64,000 nt of DNA from an uncultured Erysipelotrichaceae bacterium. GTDB taxonomy: Bacteria; Bacillota_I; Bacilli_A; Erysipelotrichales; Erysipelotrichaceae. Made by a program: the position numbers and the translations under genes. Under the pieces are notes generated by a model that made no database searches, was not told the origin of the DNA, and saw nothing but the letters and a program-made list of their open reading frames with translations. Shown piece by piece: positions 18,595 through 26,716 of the stretch. The stretch is from positions 1 to 64,000 of the forward strand of contig CAMCKH010000007.1 in assembly GCA_945875435.1 (NCBI GenBank), read 5' to 3'. Each line of letters opens with the position of its first letter. The stretch's first letter is position 1.

Positions 18595-18939
18595 TTAAAC
18601 GATAATCATATAATTAATAAACATATATAAAATATATCCGGATACAATGCTAAAAGCCAACCACACCAAATAAAATGATAAAGTGTTACCCTTATTTGAT
18701 TGAATATAATATTGTGCATAAGCCACCACAAAGCCAATCATAACACTTTCAACCACAACCATAATTAATTTATTATCAGTAAATATGCTGATTAACGGTC
18801 CTACAAAAAGCACAATCATCAAAATAAAAAATGAAATAAATAGTGCTGATTTGTAACTAATTATCGGAATATTATAATCAGTATCTCCAATACCTTTTTT
18901 ATATTCTTTTTTTTCTAAATTTTTACTTTCCCATTTCAT
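18595..18939 (-). CDS. Small membrane protein of unknown function
   Basis: 114 residues: a charged 28-residue cytoplasmic head (MKWESKNLEKKEYKKGIGDT) and three or four hydrophobic segments at about 29-52, 57-75, 82-100 and 100-113. Not recognised. The ATG overlaps the anmK stop by 17 bases and has AGGAGA upstream, so it is translationally coupled between anmK and the neuA-like gene. The head and size suit an accessory membrane subunit, but nothing in the sequence fixes a function. Confidence 0.75.
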   Translation of the reverse strand: MKWESKNLEKKEYKKGIGDTDYNIPIISYKSALFISFFILMIVLFVGPLISIFTDNKLIMVVVESVMIGFVVAYAQYYIQSNKGNTLSFYLVWLAFSIVSGYILYMFINYMIIV

Positions 18940-20071
18940 AATTTCTCCTAAAAGGATTTTCAGTAATATTACCTAAAATAACTTCATCCCTAGCTCCTGT
19001 AACACTCTTGACATTGCTTGGACTTAGATTTAGAGTTTCATTACCAAGCACCACAAAGGCGATTGCTTCTTTTGCTTCAGAAGAATAGCCAATATCTTCT
19101 TGAGTTTTAATAACACTATCTTTTAATAATGTTTTAATCATTTTTAATAATGTTAGATTATAAGCTCCACCACCCGCAATAATTATTTCATCAGGTATTT
19201 TTTCAAAAAAATCATAGTATCCTTGATAAATACAATAAGCGGTAAAATAAGTAAAGGTATGAATAATATCTTCTGGTTTTACATCTTGGTATTTATCTAA
19301 CAAATATGATACATATTGAGATCCAAATTCTTCTCTACCAGTACTTTTTGGTGGTTTTTTAGCTAAAAAAGGATGTTTTTTCAATTCTTCAAAAAGAGTT
19401 TTTGAAAGTTTGCCACTAGCTGCAATTTCTCCTTGATAATCATATTCCTTGCCATAAAATCTCCTCATAGCCTCATCTATCATCATATTGCCAACACCAC
19501 TATCAAAAGCTACTACTTTATCATTATCAATATAGGTAAGATTACTAATTCCACCTATGTTATGTAAAGCCACAACCTTATCCTTTTTAGCATATAAAAT
19601 TTTTTCACTATAAGGAACTAAGGGAGCTCCTTCTCCTGAAGCAGCCATATCCATAACTCTAAAATTAGAAATAACTTTAACTTTATGATCGTAGGCGATA
19701 ACTGACGGCTCGCCTATTTGTAAGGTGCTTTTAACCTCATCTTTTTCAGGATTAGGTAAATGGTAAATAGTTTGACCGTGGCTTGCCACAAAATCAATAT
19801 CTTCATCTTTTAAATTATTTTTAATCTTAATATAGGCAACCGCCTTAGAAAGTTCTTTACCAAATTCAAAATTTAAACTACAAAGTTCCCTAACACTAAA
19901 ATCTTTACTAAGACAAGCTCTTTTAATTTTTTCTTTTACACTATCAGTAATTGGATAAGTGATAAAATCTAAAAGTTCAACCTTGCTGTTATAACCAAAA
20001 CCCTCTATTTTACAGTACGCAACATCAATTCCATCCAAAGAAGTTCCTGACATCAAACCTATCGCATACAT
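18923..20071 (-). CDS. anmK: Anhydro-N-acetylmuramic acid kinase
   Basis: 382 residues, normal for AnmK. GLMSGTSLDGIDVA (5-18) is the ATP-binding signature and NIGGISNLTY and DSGVGNMMIDEAM are further family blocks. The enzyme opens the 1,6-anhydro ring of anhMurNAc and phosphorylates it to MurNAc-6-P, the substrate of MurQ, in the cytoplasm. It follows EIIA by one base and overlaps the small membrane gene. Together with murQ it shows that anhydromuropeptide products are recovered. Confidence 0.95.
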   Translation of the reverse strand: MYAIGLMSGTSLDGIDVAYCKIEGFGYNSKVELLDFITYPITDSVKEKIKRACLSKDFSVRELCSLNFEFGKELSKAVAYIKIKNNLKDEDIDFVASHGQTIYHLPNPEKDEVKSTLQIGEPSVIAYDHKVKVISNFRVMDMAASGEGAPLVPYSEKILYAKKDKVVALHNIGGISNLTYIDNDKVVAFDSGVGNMMIDEAMRRFYGKEYDYQGEIAASGKLSKTLFEELKKHPFLAKKPPKSTGREEFGSQYVSYLLDKYQDVKPEDIIHTFTYFTAYCIYQGYYDFFEKIPDEIIIAGGGAYNLTLLKMIKTLLKDSVIKTQEDIGYSSEAKEAIAFVVLGNETLNLSPSNVKSVTGARDEVILGNITENPFRRNYEMGK

Positions 20072-20072
20072 A

Positions 20073-20387
20073 TTATTTACCGTCTATTTTTTGATGTAAT
20101 CTAATTAAATAATCTACCAAAGTTCTAATTTCCATCGAACTCATTAAATGGTCTTGAGCATGGACAAATAAAACACTCACTTCATGATGTTTTCCTGCAG
20201 CTTCTTCTTGGATTAGAGTAGTTTGAATCTGATGTGCCTTAACTAAATATTCATCAGCTTCTTTTAATAATTGTTTTGCTTCTTCGTATTTTCCTTCTTC
20301 ACTTAAAGCCAATGCTTCATAAGCTAAACTTTTGGCAGTACCACCATTATTTATAATCTCAAAAATTATTAATTCCATATTTTCCAT
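20073..20387 (-). CDS. PTS EIIA, lactose/cellobiose family
   Basis: 104 residues, helical EIIA of the LacF/ChbA type. The phospho-histidine motif is LFVHAQDHLM (H76, H80). The ATG overlaps the murQ stop (TAATG) and has AAGGAG upstream. It is the only EIIA of this family in the window and so probably pairs with the EIIB and EIIC in the neighbouring operon that carries the same operator. Confidence 0.93.
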   Translation of the reverse strand: MENMELIIFEIINNGGTAKSLAYEALALSEEGKYEEAKQLLKEADEYLVKAHQIQTTLIQEEAAGKHHEVSVLFVHAQDHLMSSMEIRTLVDYLIRLHQKIDGK

Positions 20388-21298
20388 TAGTTATTCTCCT
20401 TAAAATTTTTAATTGATAATGAAATATTTTCATTATTTTTATTCAATAATAAAGTCGCATCTTCTTTGCTTAAATTAAGCGTAATCATCACTATCGCAAC
20501 CTTAACGTTATTTTCACTCAAAGCTAAATAAGTATTCGCCATCTCATAGCTGCAATTAGTAACTTCCATTAAAATATTTCTAGCTCTTTCAATTAATTTT
20601 AAATTGGTAGGCCTAACATCAATCATCAAGTTTCCATAAACCTTACCTAACTTAATCATACAAGAAGTTGAAATCATATTTAAAATCATTTTTTGAGCAG
20701 TTCCTGCCTTCATTCTGGTAGAACCTGTCACAACCTCAGCTCCAACTACTGCTTCAATAGGGTTATCACTTACCGTAGAAATATAAGCATTTTTACTACA
20801 AGCTAAGGAAATTGTTTTAGCACCTATTTTTTTAGCGTATTTTAAAGCACCATAAACATAAGGGGTTCTTCCTGAAGCCGCAAGTCCTAAAACACAATCC
20901 TTAGAACTTAGATTGATTGCTTTTAAATCTTTTTCCCCCATCTCTTCACTATCTTCGGCACCTTCCATCGCATTTCTTAAAGCATTATCACCACCCGCAA
21001 TAATACCTTGAATAAAATCAGTGCTAACTCCATAAGTTGGAGGACATTCCGAAGCATCTAAAACTCCAAGTCTACCTGAAGTTCCTGCTCCGATATAAAT
21101 TAATCTACCTCCATTTTTCAAACAAAAATATGCACTTTCTACCGCTTTTTCAATATCGCTTAAAATATTTTCAATAGTATAGGCAACAGTTTTATCTTCA
21201 TTATTAATAGCTTTTAAAATATCTATGGTTTCAAATAAATCAATTTCTTTAGTATTTTCATTGATTTGTTCTGTATCTAATTTCTTTAAATTCAACAT
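20387..21298 (-). CDS. murQ: N-acetylmuramic acid 6-phosphate etherase
   Basis: 303 residues. A SIS domain with GAGTSGRLGVLDASECPPT (70-88) holds the catalytic Glu (E84), with a second acidic block EDSEEMGEKD. It cleaves the lactyl ether of MurNAc-6-P to GlcNAc-6-P and D-lactate. First gene of murQ-eiiA-anmK-membrane protein-neuA-like. The start has AAGGAAG upstream, and the promoter with its overlapping palindrome is 20-50 bases before it. Confidence 0.96.
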   Translation of the reverse strand: MLNLKKLDTEQINENTKEIDLFETIDILKAINNEDKTVAYTIENILSDIEKAVESAYFCLKNGGRLIYIGAGTSGRLGVLDASECPPTYGVSTDFIQGIIAGGDNALRNAMEGAEDSEEMGEKDLKAINLSSKDCVLGLAASGRTPYVYGALKYAKKIGAKTISLACSKNAYISTVSDNPIEAVVGAEVVTGSTRMKAGTAQKMILNMISTSCMIKLGKVYGNLMIDVRPTNLKLIERARNILMEVTNCSYEMANTYLALSENNVKVAIVMITLNLSKEDATLLLNKNNENISLSIKNFKENN

Positions 21299-21318
21299 AA
21301 TTCTTCCTTTATAATAAA

Positions 21319-21347
21319 AGTATAATTCAAATGAAATATTATTTCAA
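21319..21347 (-). promoter_or_regulatory. murQ operon promoter
   Basis: Minus strand: -35 TTGAAA (21342-21347), 17-base spacer, -10 TATACT (21319-21324). The 15-bp palindrome overlaps the -35 and half of the spacer, so a bound regulator would block RNA polymerase. Confidence 0.75.
21332..21346. promoter_or_regulatory. 15-bp palindromic operator, copy 2 (putative RpiR-family site)
   Basis: TGAAATATTATTTCA, identical to 17821-17835. Its overlap with the murQ -35 box supports repression of the salvage operon in the absence of its sugar phosphate. Confidence 0.78.
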
Positions 21348-21375
21348 TTTTTTAAGAAATAAAATGTAATATTTT

Positions 21376-21885
21376 TTAAAATAATTCTTCAATCAAACTA
21401 ATAAATTCTTTAATTTCATTATCAATTTCAATTAAATTTTCAATTTTAAAATTTGAAATATGTTGTTTTAAATCTTTAAATTTATTTAAAATAATATTTT
21501 GAATTTTACGACTTATTTCATTATCTTTAGCTAATATAGAATTGATTTTAGTTAGATTTAAACTAAGACTTTCCACTTCTTCATTTTTCAAATAATCTTC
21601 CGTTTTAATTTTAAGTTCATTAAAAATCGCAATATCTTTTAAAATCGCAATCTGTTTTTGATGTAAAAGTTTTTCAATTTTTAAAACAGCTTCATTAATC
21701 ACGTTGATATTTTCAAATACCTGTTTATTATTATTGAAAATTTTCTTAATTGAAGCTAAAAAACCATTATCAATTAACTTTAAATTTTTAATATTTTTGA
21801 CAATATCTTTTAAATCAGAAAAATCATTATTTTTATTATTAATCTTCTTAACAACTATTTCATTAAAATAAATTATTTCGTTCAT
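21376..21885 (-). CDS. Helical protein of unknown function paired with an EIIC-like gene
   Basis: 169 residues, almost entirely predicted helix with heptad-like Leu and Ile spacing and many Lys and Asn. Not recognised; the middle (FLASIKKIFNN then KIEKLLHQKQIAILKDI) faintly recalls TelA-type helical proteins, but that is weak. No signal peptide or membrane segment. The ATG overlaps the stop of the EIICB-like gene by four bases (ATGA), so the two are translated together and may form a complex. Confidence 0.7.
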   Translation of the reverse strand: MNEIIYFNEIVVKKINNKNNDFSDLKDIVKNIKNLKLIDNGFLASIKKIFNNNKQVFENINVINEAVLKIEKLLHQKQIAILKDIAIFNELKIKTEDYLKNEEVESLSLNLTKINSILAKDNEISRKIQNIILNKFKDLKQHISNFKIENLIEIDNEIKEFISLIEELF

Positions 21886-23411
21886 CTTACTCTCCTGTGT
21901 TCATCTATAATTGAATTGATTTGTTTATGAATAACTCTACTTGCGATACCACAATACGCAATCATATTATCGTTATTGATAGTGATTTTACTAATATTTA
22001 ATCTAAGCAAGGTGTTTTCTGCAATTAAACCTCTATCTTTTAAAGTCAATGTTAATTTAAAAGGAGAAGAATGAATTTTTAAAATATTATCATATCCACC
22101 AACACCATTAATAATATTAGTAGCCACTATTCTTTTATTAATGCCGATTAGAAAATCATACGATAAATAGTTAAGATATATTTTTCCTACAATAAAATAA
22201 ATTACTGCATAAATAATCCCAACCACTAAAATCACAATAATTGAATGATAAAAATTATTGTTTCTAAGTAAGATTATATAATCAGGAAAAACTCCGGGAC
22301 TCGCAACTAAAGTACTGCCACTATAACTAAATCCTATTGAGGCTGAAAAATAATTTAAAATTGAAAATAAAGAAGCATACATCACAACATGGAAAACAAA
22401 ATAAAGTGGTGCTAAAAATAATAAACCAATTTCCAAAGGAAGAGCATTTCCATATACAAAAGAAACTATCATTAACACTAAAAATGTTATTAAATGCCTT
22501 CTTTTTTCTTTATAATCAGTGTAGCTTGTGTAAAGGAAAAGCAAGATCGCAGGGGCTATAAACATATTTAAAACATAATAAGGTGTAATAAATCTTCCAT
22601 ATAAAGGAGAAATATTGTTGCTTTCTAAAAGCATAGCCCAAATATTCACATCTCCTAAAATATTTTTACCACTAAAAGTACTGATACTTCCGCCATACTG
22701 TCCATACCAAAAAGGAATTTTTAAATGATGACCTAGATTTAATACCGATAATATTTTTTCAAAAAAACCGTAAATAAATAAATTATTAAAACCATTAATA
22801 TCCTTCGCAATATAATTTACCAAAAAATCAATAAATTTTAAAAAATAAGGATATAGTAAAAATATCGCAACTGCCGCAAAAGCATTAAAAACTATGTTAT
22901 ATAAATAACCAACGCTTTCTTTATTTAAAAAACTAACTATTGAATAAGGATTTCTTCTACGACTTTTAACATAACTATATCTGGTGATAAAACCCACCAC
23001 AAAAACTCCTACCAAACCAAGATTGACAGGATATTTAATGTTTCCATTATAATAAAATTCTACATTTAAAATACTTGAAAACGATATGGTATTAATGCTG
23101 CTTTGATTAATGAAAATAGAAACTGTAAGAAAAGTTAAATAACCTAAAACTCCCATTAAAATAGGTGTTCCGCTTTTTTCTTTTCTTGATACTATTCTAA
23201 TTAAAGTAATCAAAGGAAAATTATAAACAATGCTTCTTCCAAGTGTTATTACTATATCTGAAAAAGTTGTCGTATATATATTGGTGATATTATAAAAAAT
23301 ATTTACATTTTTGTTTTGAATAAATTCACCTATTTGAATTAATAAAAAACCTATAAATAAAATTTTAATAGGAAAACGCATTGTGTCAAATAAACTAGTC
23401 CATTTTTTCAT
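21882..23411 (-). CDS. Glucose-family PTS EIICB-like protein with degenerate EIIB
   Basis: 509 residues. About 10 membrane segments fill residues 15-420. GFFEKILSVLNLGHHLKIPF matches the GLHH region of glucose/GlcNAc/MurP-type EIIC, but the canonical GITEPIEF is changed to GNALPLEI. The C-terminal 75 residues align with EIIB (GGYDNILKIH..., KITINNDNMIAYCGIASRVI), yet the phospho-cysteine of the D-x-C-x-T-R-L-R motif is replaced by Ser. It therefore should not be able to phosphorylate sugar alone. It may be a sensor, a facilitator or a decayed transporter. The upstream sequence is TAGAAT then six bases then ATG, consistent with a leaderless mRNA. Confidence 0.78.
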   Translation of the reverse strand: MKKWTSLFDTMRFPIKILFIGFLLIQIGEFIQNKNVNIFYNITNIYTTTFSDIVITLGRSIVYNFPLITLIRIVSRKEKSGTPILMGVLGYLTFLTVSIFINQSSINTISFSSILNVEFYYNGNIKYPVNLGLVGVFVVGFITRYSYVKSRRRNPYSIVSFLNKESVGYLYNIVFNAFAAVAIFLLYPYFLKFIDFLVNYIAKDINGFNNLFIYGFFEKILSVLNLGHHLKIPFWYGQYGGSISTFSGKNILGDVNIWAMLLESNNISPLYGRFITPYYVLNMFIAPAILLFLYTSYTDYKEKRRHLITFLVLMIVSFVYGNALPLEIGLLFLAPLYFVFHVVMYASLFSILNYFSASIGFSYSGSTLVASPGVFPDYIILLRNNNFYHSIIVILVVGIIYAVIYFIVGKIYLNYLSYDFLIGINKRIVATNIINGVGGYDNILKIHSSPFKLTLTLKDRGLIAENTLLRLNISKITINNDNMIAYCGIASRVIHKQINSIIDEHRRVR

Positions 23412-23526
23412 ATCTAAATTCTATCATTTTATAACCAAAATAAAAACCCTATGAAAAGGGAATTTACTTTCTTAACTGTGGTTTTTTAAATGATTTATCT
23501 CTTTATCAATATTTAATTTTATATCT

Positions 23527-23624
23527 TTTAAATCTATTTTACTTAGAATTATTATATCAGTTTTAAGTAAAATTTTCAGAAAAATATTTTACTTAAAATA
23601 TTTTTTGTCCTTCTAAGTTAAATT
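23527..23624. repeat. Nested inverted repeats in a gene-free stretch (23412-23642)
   Basis: The gap holds perfect 12-base arms TTTTAAGTAAAA (23561-23572) and TTTTACTTAAAA (23587-23598). They are flanked by an outer imperfect pair of the same family (TTTACTTAGAA near 23528 and TTCTAAGTTAAA near 23613). This nested palindrome could be a small mobile-repeat remnant or a bidirectional terminator. I see no gene in the rest of the gap. Confidence 0.55.
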
Positions 23625-23642
23625 TCCTTTACTAAATAGAAA

Positions 23643-23673
23643 AAGATAACTGGATTTTCACTTCTAATTATCT
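23643..23673 (-). terminator. Terminator after the esterase/ATP-grasp remnant
   Basis: AAAGATAA ... TTATCTTT arms around a 15-base centre, followed on the minus strand by TTTCT. It directly follows the remnant's stop codon. Confidence 0.55.
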
Positions 23674-23817
23674 TTATTCATTGATTAAATATTGTGCTTT
23701 TTTTAGTTTTTCTTTGCTTTGTAATTTTCTTTTATCTACCCCTATTACTCTAAAGCGTTAAATAGTAAAATTTTGAAAACTATAAGGATAATTAGCTGAT
23801 ATTACAATATAATTCAT
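23674..23817 (-). pseudogene. ATP-grasp protein N-terminal remnant
   Basis: From ATG 23817 (AGGAAAAA upstream) the frame reads MNYIVISANYPYSFQNFT, I, stop. After that stop, in the same frame, it continues RFRVIGVDKRKLQSKEKLKK to a second stop at 23674. The first part matches the start of carbamoyl-phosphate-synthase-like ATP-grasp proteins (MNFVFISPNFP...), and the second resembles the following G-V-x-V-x-G-I-D strand. About ten residues between are missing and the rest of the gene (over 300 residues) is gone. Ten bases after the esterase stop, so formerly cotranscribed. Confidence 0.6.
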
Positions 23818-23826
23818 AAATTTTTC

Positions 23827-24564
23827 CTATATATCTAATTTAGATAAGAAATATGGCATTTGTTTTTGCCACCAAGGCCAATCATGAGAAACATCGTAGC
23901 CCCATTCATCAAAAAATGCTGGGACATTTAGATATTCAAAGGCTTCTTTTAATTTATAAAAAGAAGGTAAACCGTCCTGTTCCCAATTACCTCTACCAGT
24001 ACATACTATTATTTGTGCTTCTTTATATCTATCAATAAGCCATTGATCTTTTAAAAGCCATAATGATTGTGAGCTTGAATTGATAAAAACTTCAGGATGA
24101 TCACTCTCTTGGGTAAAATATGAAACATCATAAATACCGCTTAAACAAATAATTTTATTAAAAACATCAGGATGTCTAAGGAAAAAATTCATCGAATGAA
24201 AACCACCCATACTCACACCACTCACAATCATCTTATCAAAATAATTAGTTTTGTGTTTAATAAAAGGAATAACCTCTTCTATCACATACTTATCATAAGC
24301 TGCATGTCTTCTAGCTTTTTCTACACCTGAAATATCAGTATTTAACCAACTTTCATTATCAATACTGCTTAAAGTAAAAAATTGAATTTTTCCTTGATTA
24401 ATATATTCCTGACAAGCATCTATCATTCCAAAATCAAAATACTCATTATGAGTTCCACCGCTGCTTGGGAAAATCACAACCGGCACCCCTCTATCTCCAT
24501 AGCGATTTAATTGCATTTCTCTATTAAGATTAGTGCTATAATGTGTTAAAAATTCTTTATTCAT
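23827..24564 (-). CDS. Alpha/beta-hydrolase esterase
   Basis: 245 residues from ATG 24564, chosen because GGGGAG precedes it; the in-frame TTG at 24576 would place that site inside the gene. The nucleophile elbow is GVSMGG (S118) and the histidine is in DVSHDWPWW (H227). VVIFPSSGGTHNEY (29-42) resembles the start of the putative esterase family near esterase D. No signal peptide, so cytoplasmic. Substrate not evident. Confidence 0.82.
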   Translation of the reverse strand: MNKEFLTHYSTNLNREMQLNRYGDRGVPVVIFPSSGGTHNEYFDFGMIDACQEYINQGKIQFFTLSSIDNESWLNTDISGVEKARRHAAYDKYVIEEVIPFIKHKTNYFDKMIVSGVSMGGFHSMNFFLRHPDVFNKIICLSGIYDVSYFTQESDHPEVFINSSSQSLWLLKDQWLIDRYKEAQIIVCTGRGNWEQDGLPSFYKLKEAFEYLNVPAFFDEWGYDVSHDWPWWQKQMPYFLSKLDI

Positions 24565-24608
24565 ATTTCTCCCCAATATTTTTTATTTTATCATTTTTTA
24601 AATTAAGC

Positions 24609-24614
24609 TATAAT
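24609..24614 (+). promoter_or_regulatory. -10 box six bases before the CYTH start (leaderless)
   Basis: TATAAT, six bases, then ATG at 24621 with no purine-rich ribosome site. Transcription would start at or next to the initiation codon. The -35 is not convincing (TTTATC near 24587). Confidence 0.6.
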
Positions 24615-24620
24615 AAAAAT

Positions 24621-25148
24621 ATGAATTATCATATTGAAAAAGAATATAAAATCCTGATAGATAAAAATAAGTTTAATGAAATTGTAGAAAAAGAAGATTT
24701 TGATTTAATAATTCAAGAAAATCACTATTATGACTTGAATACTAAAAATGCTGCACTTAGAATTAGAAATATTGATGACTTATATATCTTAACTATTAAA
24801 ATCAAAGAAGATAACTTAACTAAAGAATATGAATATAAAGTTTCTGACAACAAAATTGATGATAATATCAATGCTTTACTTTTAAAATTAAACTTAAATC
24901 CTAACCCAAAATATCTAGGATCACTGCTTACTTCAAGATACTATAAAAAATTAAACAAAGGAGAATTAGTAATAGATCTTAATAGATATTTAGATTTTAT
25001 AGATTATGAAATTGAATTTGAATTATACAATCATTTAGATGATGATATTACTGAATTTAATAATTTTTTAACTAAATATAAACTAAATTATACTAAGAAC
25101 TCAAAATCAAAATTCAAAAGATTTTTAGAAAGGAAAAATAATGGTTAA
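24621..25148 (+). CDS. CYTH domain protein (triphosphate tunnel metalloenzyme)
   Basis: 175 residues. HIEKEYKI (4-11) carries the E-x-E-x-K signature of CYTH phosphatases, followed by alternating charged strands typical of the tunnel (YYDL, ALRIRN, LTIKIK, YEYKV, LVIDLNRY, YEIEFELY). Family members hydrolyse inorganic triphosphate or nucleoside triphosphates or make adenylate. ATG 24621 is chosen because the longer frame from 24543 reads into the divergent esterase. Overlaps the DJ-1 gene by 8 bases. Confidence 0.85.
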   Translation: MNYHIEKEYKILIDKNKFNEIVEKEDFDLIIQENHYYDLNTKNAALRIRNIDDLYILTIKIKEDNLTKEYEYKVSDNKIDDNINALLLKLNLNPNPKYLGSLLTSRYYKKLNKGELVIDLNRYLDFIDYEIEFELYNHLDDDITEFNNFLTKYKLNYTKNSKSKFKRFLERKNNG

Positions 25149-25674
25149 AGTTGCGATTGTTTGTGAAAATGGCTTGGAAGAATGTGAAGCATTAATTGCT
25201 TATGATTTATTTAAAAGGGCAGGTTATGATGTTAAGCTTATTAGTGCTAATCAAGATTTAATTATAAAATCTAAACATGATTTAAAATTTTATTGCGATA
25301 TAACTTTAAAAGATTTAGAATTAGAAGATTTAGATTGTTTATATCTTCCGGGTGGCCCTGCAGTAGAATCTTTAATTGAAAATCAAAAATTATTAAAAAT
25401 TATTGTTGATGCAAACAATAAAAATATCTTGATAGCTGCGATTTGTGCAGCACCAAATATCCTTGCGAAATTGAAATTGGTTAATAATTATGAATTTTCT
25501 TGTTTCCCTACTTGTGATACTTACGCAACAGCTAATGATGAAGATATCAATATTAAAAATAATATTTTTACCGCTAAAGCTCTAGGTAAAACATTTGATT
25601 TCGCTTTAAAAATAATTGAAAATTTAAGTGGTTTAGACTCTGCATTAAAGGTAAAAAATTCAATCTATTATTAG
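25141..25674 (+). CDS. DJ-1/PfpI family protein
   Basis: 177 residues of the ThiJ/YajL type. The elbow cysteine is in AAICAAPNILA (C100), with VAIVCENGLEECEA at the start and YLPGGPAVESL (65-75). Family members are glyoxalases, deglycase-like or chaperone-like stress proteins; activity here is unassigned. It overlaps the CYTH gene and is ten bases before the SppA-like gene, so one operon. Confidence 0.9.
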   Translation: MVKVAIVCENGLEECEALIAYDLFKRAGYDVKLISANQDLIIKSKHDLKFYCDITLKDLELEDLDCLYLPGGPAVESLIENQKLLKIIVDANNKNILIAAICAAPNILAKLKLVNNYEFSCFPTCDTYATANDEDINIKNNIFTAKALGKTFDFALKIIENLSGLDSALKVKNSIYY

Positions 25675-25683
25675 GAGGTTTAT

Positions 25684-26694
25684 ATGTTAGAAAATATTTT
25701 ACTTAATTATGTTGTTTTTTTACTGAAAATAATTACTGTTGTGATTTCATTAATAATTTTATTAGCCGCTACGATTAAATTAAAAAAAGATGGTAAAGAA
25801 AATGATAATGGTGTTATTAAAATAACCGATATTTCTGAAAAAATTCTAAATCAAAAAGAAGAATTAGAAGAATCAATGATGGATGAAGAGGAGTTAAAAA
25901 AGAAAAAGAAGCAAAAAGAAACAAAAACTAAAAACAATACCATTTCTAAAAGATTATTCATACTTGAATTTAATGGCGATATTCAAGCTAGCGGCACTAA
26001 ATCTTTAAGAGAAGAAATAACCGCTATAATCAATATCGCAAAACCAGAAGATGAGGTACTTTTAAAACTAGAAAGTCCAGGAGGACTTGTGCATAGCTAT
26101 GGACTTGCAGCCTCTCAACTTCAAAGATTACGCGATAATGGAATTTATTTAACTATTGCGGTTGATAAAGTTGCGGCTAGCGGAGGTTATATGATGGCTT
26201 GTGTTGGCAATCAAATCATAGCTGCTCCATTTAGTTTTATAGGATCAATTGGAGTTATTGCAGAAAGTGTAAATATTCATAAATTACTTAAAAAACACGA
26301 TGTGGATGTGGATGTAATAACCGCAGGCAAATACAAAAGAACTTTAACCTTGATTGGTGAAAACACTGAGGAAGGTAAAAGAAAATTCCAAGAAGAACTA
26401 TCAGAAATCCATATGTTATTTAAAAATTTTGTAAGTAAAAATCGTCCTGAATTAGATATTGATAATATTGCTACTGGTGAAACTTGGTTGGGCGAAAAGG
26501 CACTAGAATTAAAATTAGTTGACCAAATAATTACTAGCGATGATTTTATTTTAAAAGCTGTTAAAGATAGAAAGGTTTATTTAATTAAATATAAAGAAAA
26601 ACGCAGTTTAACTGAAAAAATCGGAATACAATTTGAAACCTCAATTCAAAACATTATCAACAAAATTTTAGAAAAAAACACAAATATAAAATAA
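25684..26694 (+). CDS. SppA/SohB-family membrane serine protease
   Basis: 336 residues, ribosome site AGGAGG. One membrane segment at 8-30, then a lysine- and glutamate-rich linker (55-88) and an S49 peptidase domain. Catalytic Ser is in KVAASGGYM (S166) and the Lys in AGKYKRTLT (K218). It would digest signal peptides or membrane proteins at the inner face of the membrane. Last gene of the CYTH operon. Confidence 0.9.
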   Translation: MLENILLNYVVFLLKIITVVISLIILLAATIKLKKDGKENDNGVIKITDISEKILNQKEELEESMMDEEELKKKKKQKETKTKNNTISKRLFILEFNGDIQASGTKSLREEITAIINIAKPEDEVLLKLESPGGLVHSYGLAASQLQRLRDNGIYLTIAVDKVAASGGYMMACVGNQIIAAPFSFIGSIGVIAESVNIHKLLKKHDVDVDVITAGKYKRTLTLIGENTEEGKRKFQEELSEIHMLFKNFVSKNRPELDIDNIATGETWLGEKALELKLVDQIITSDDFILKAVKDRKVYLIKYKEKRSLTEKIGIQFETSIQNIINKILEKNTNIK

Positions 26695-26716
26695 AAGTCT
26701 TAAATGACTTTTATTT
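26689..26716. terminator. Bidirectional terminator
   Basis: Arms AAATAAAAGTC and GACTTTTATTT with a 6-base loop between the convergent SppA-like and AlkD-like genes; it reaches into the end of each coding sequence. Confidence 0.8.

Noticed and set aside
21376-21885. TelA-like tellurite resistance protein
   Set aside because: Only a vague helical resemblance over about 60 residues and half the usual length; left as unknown.
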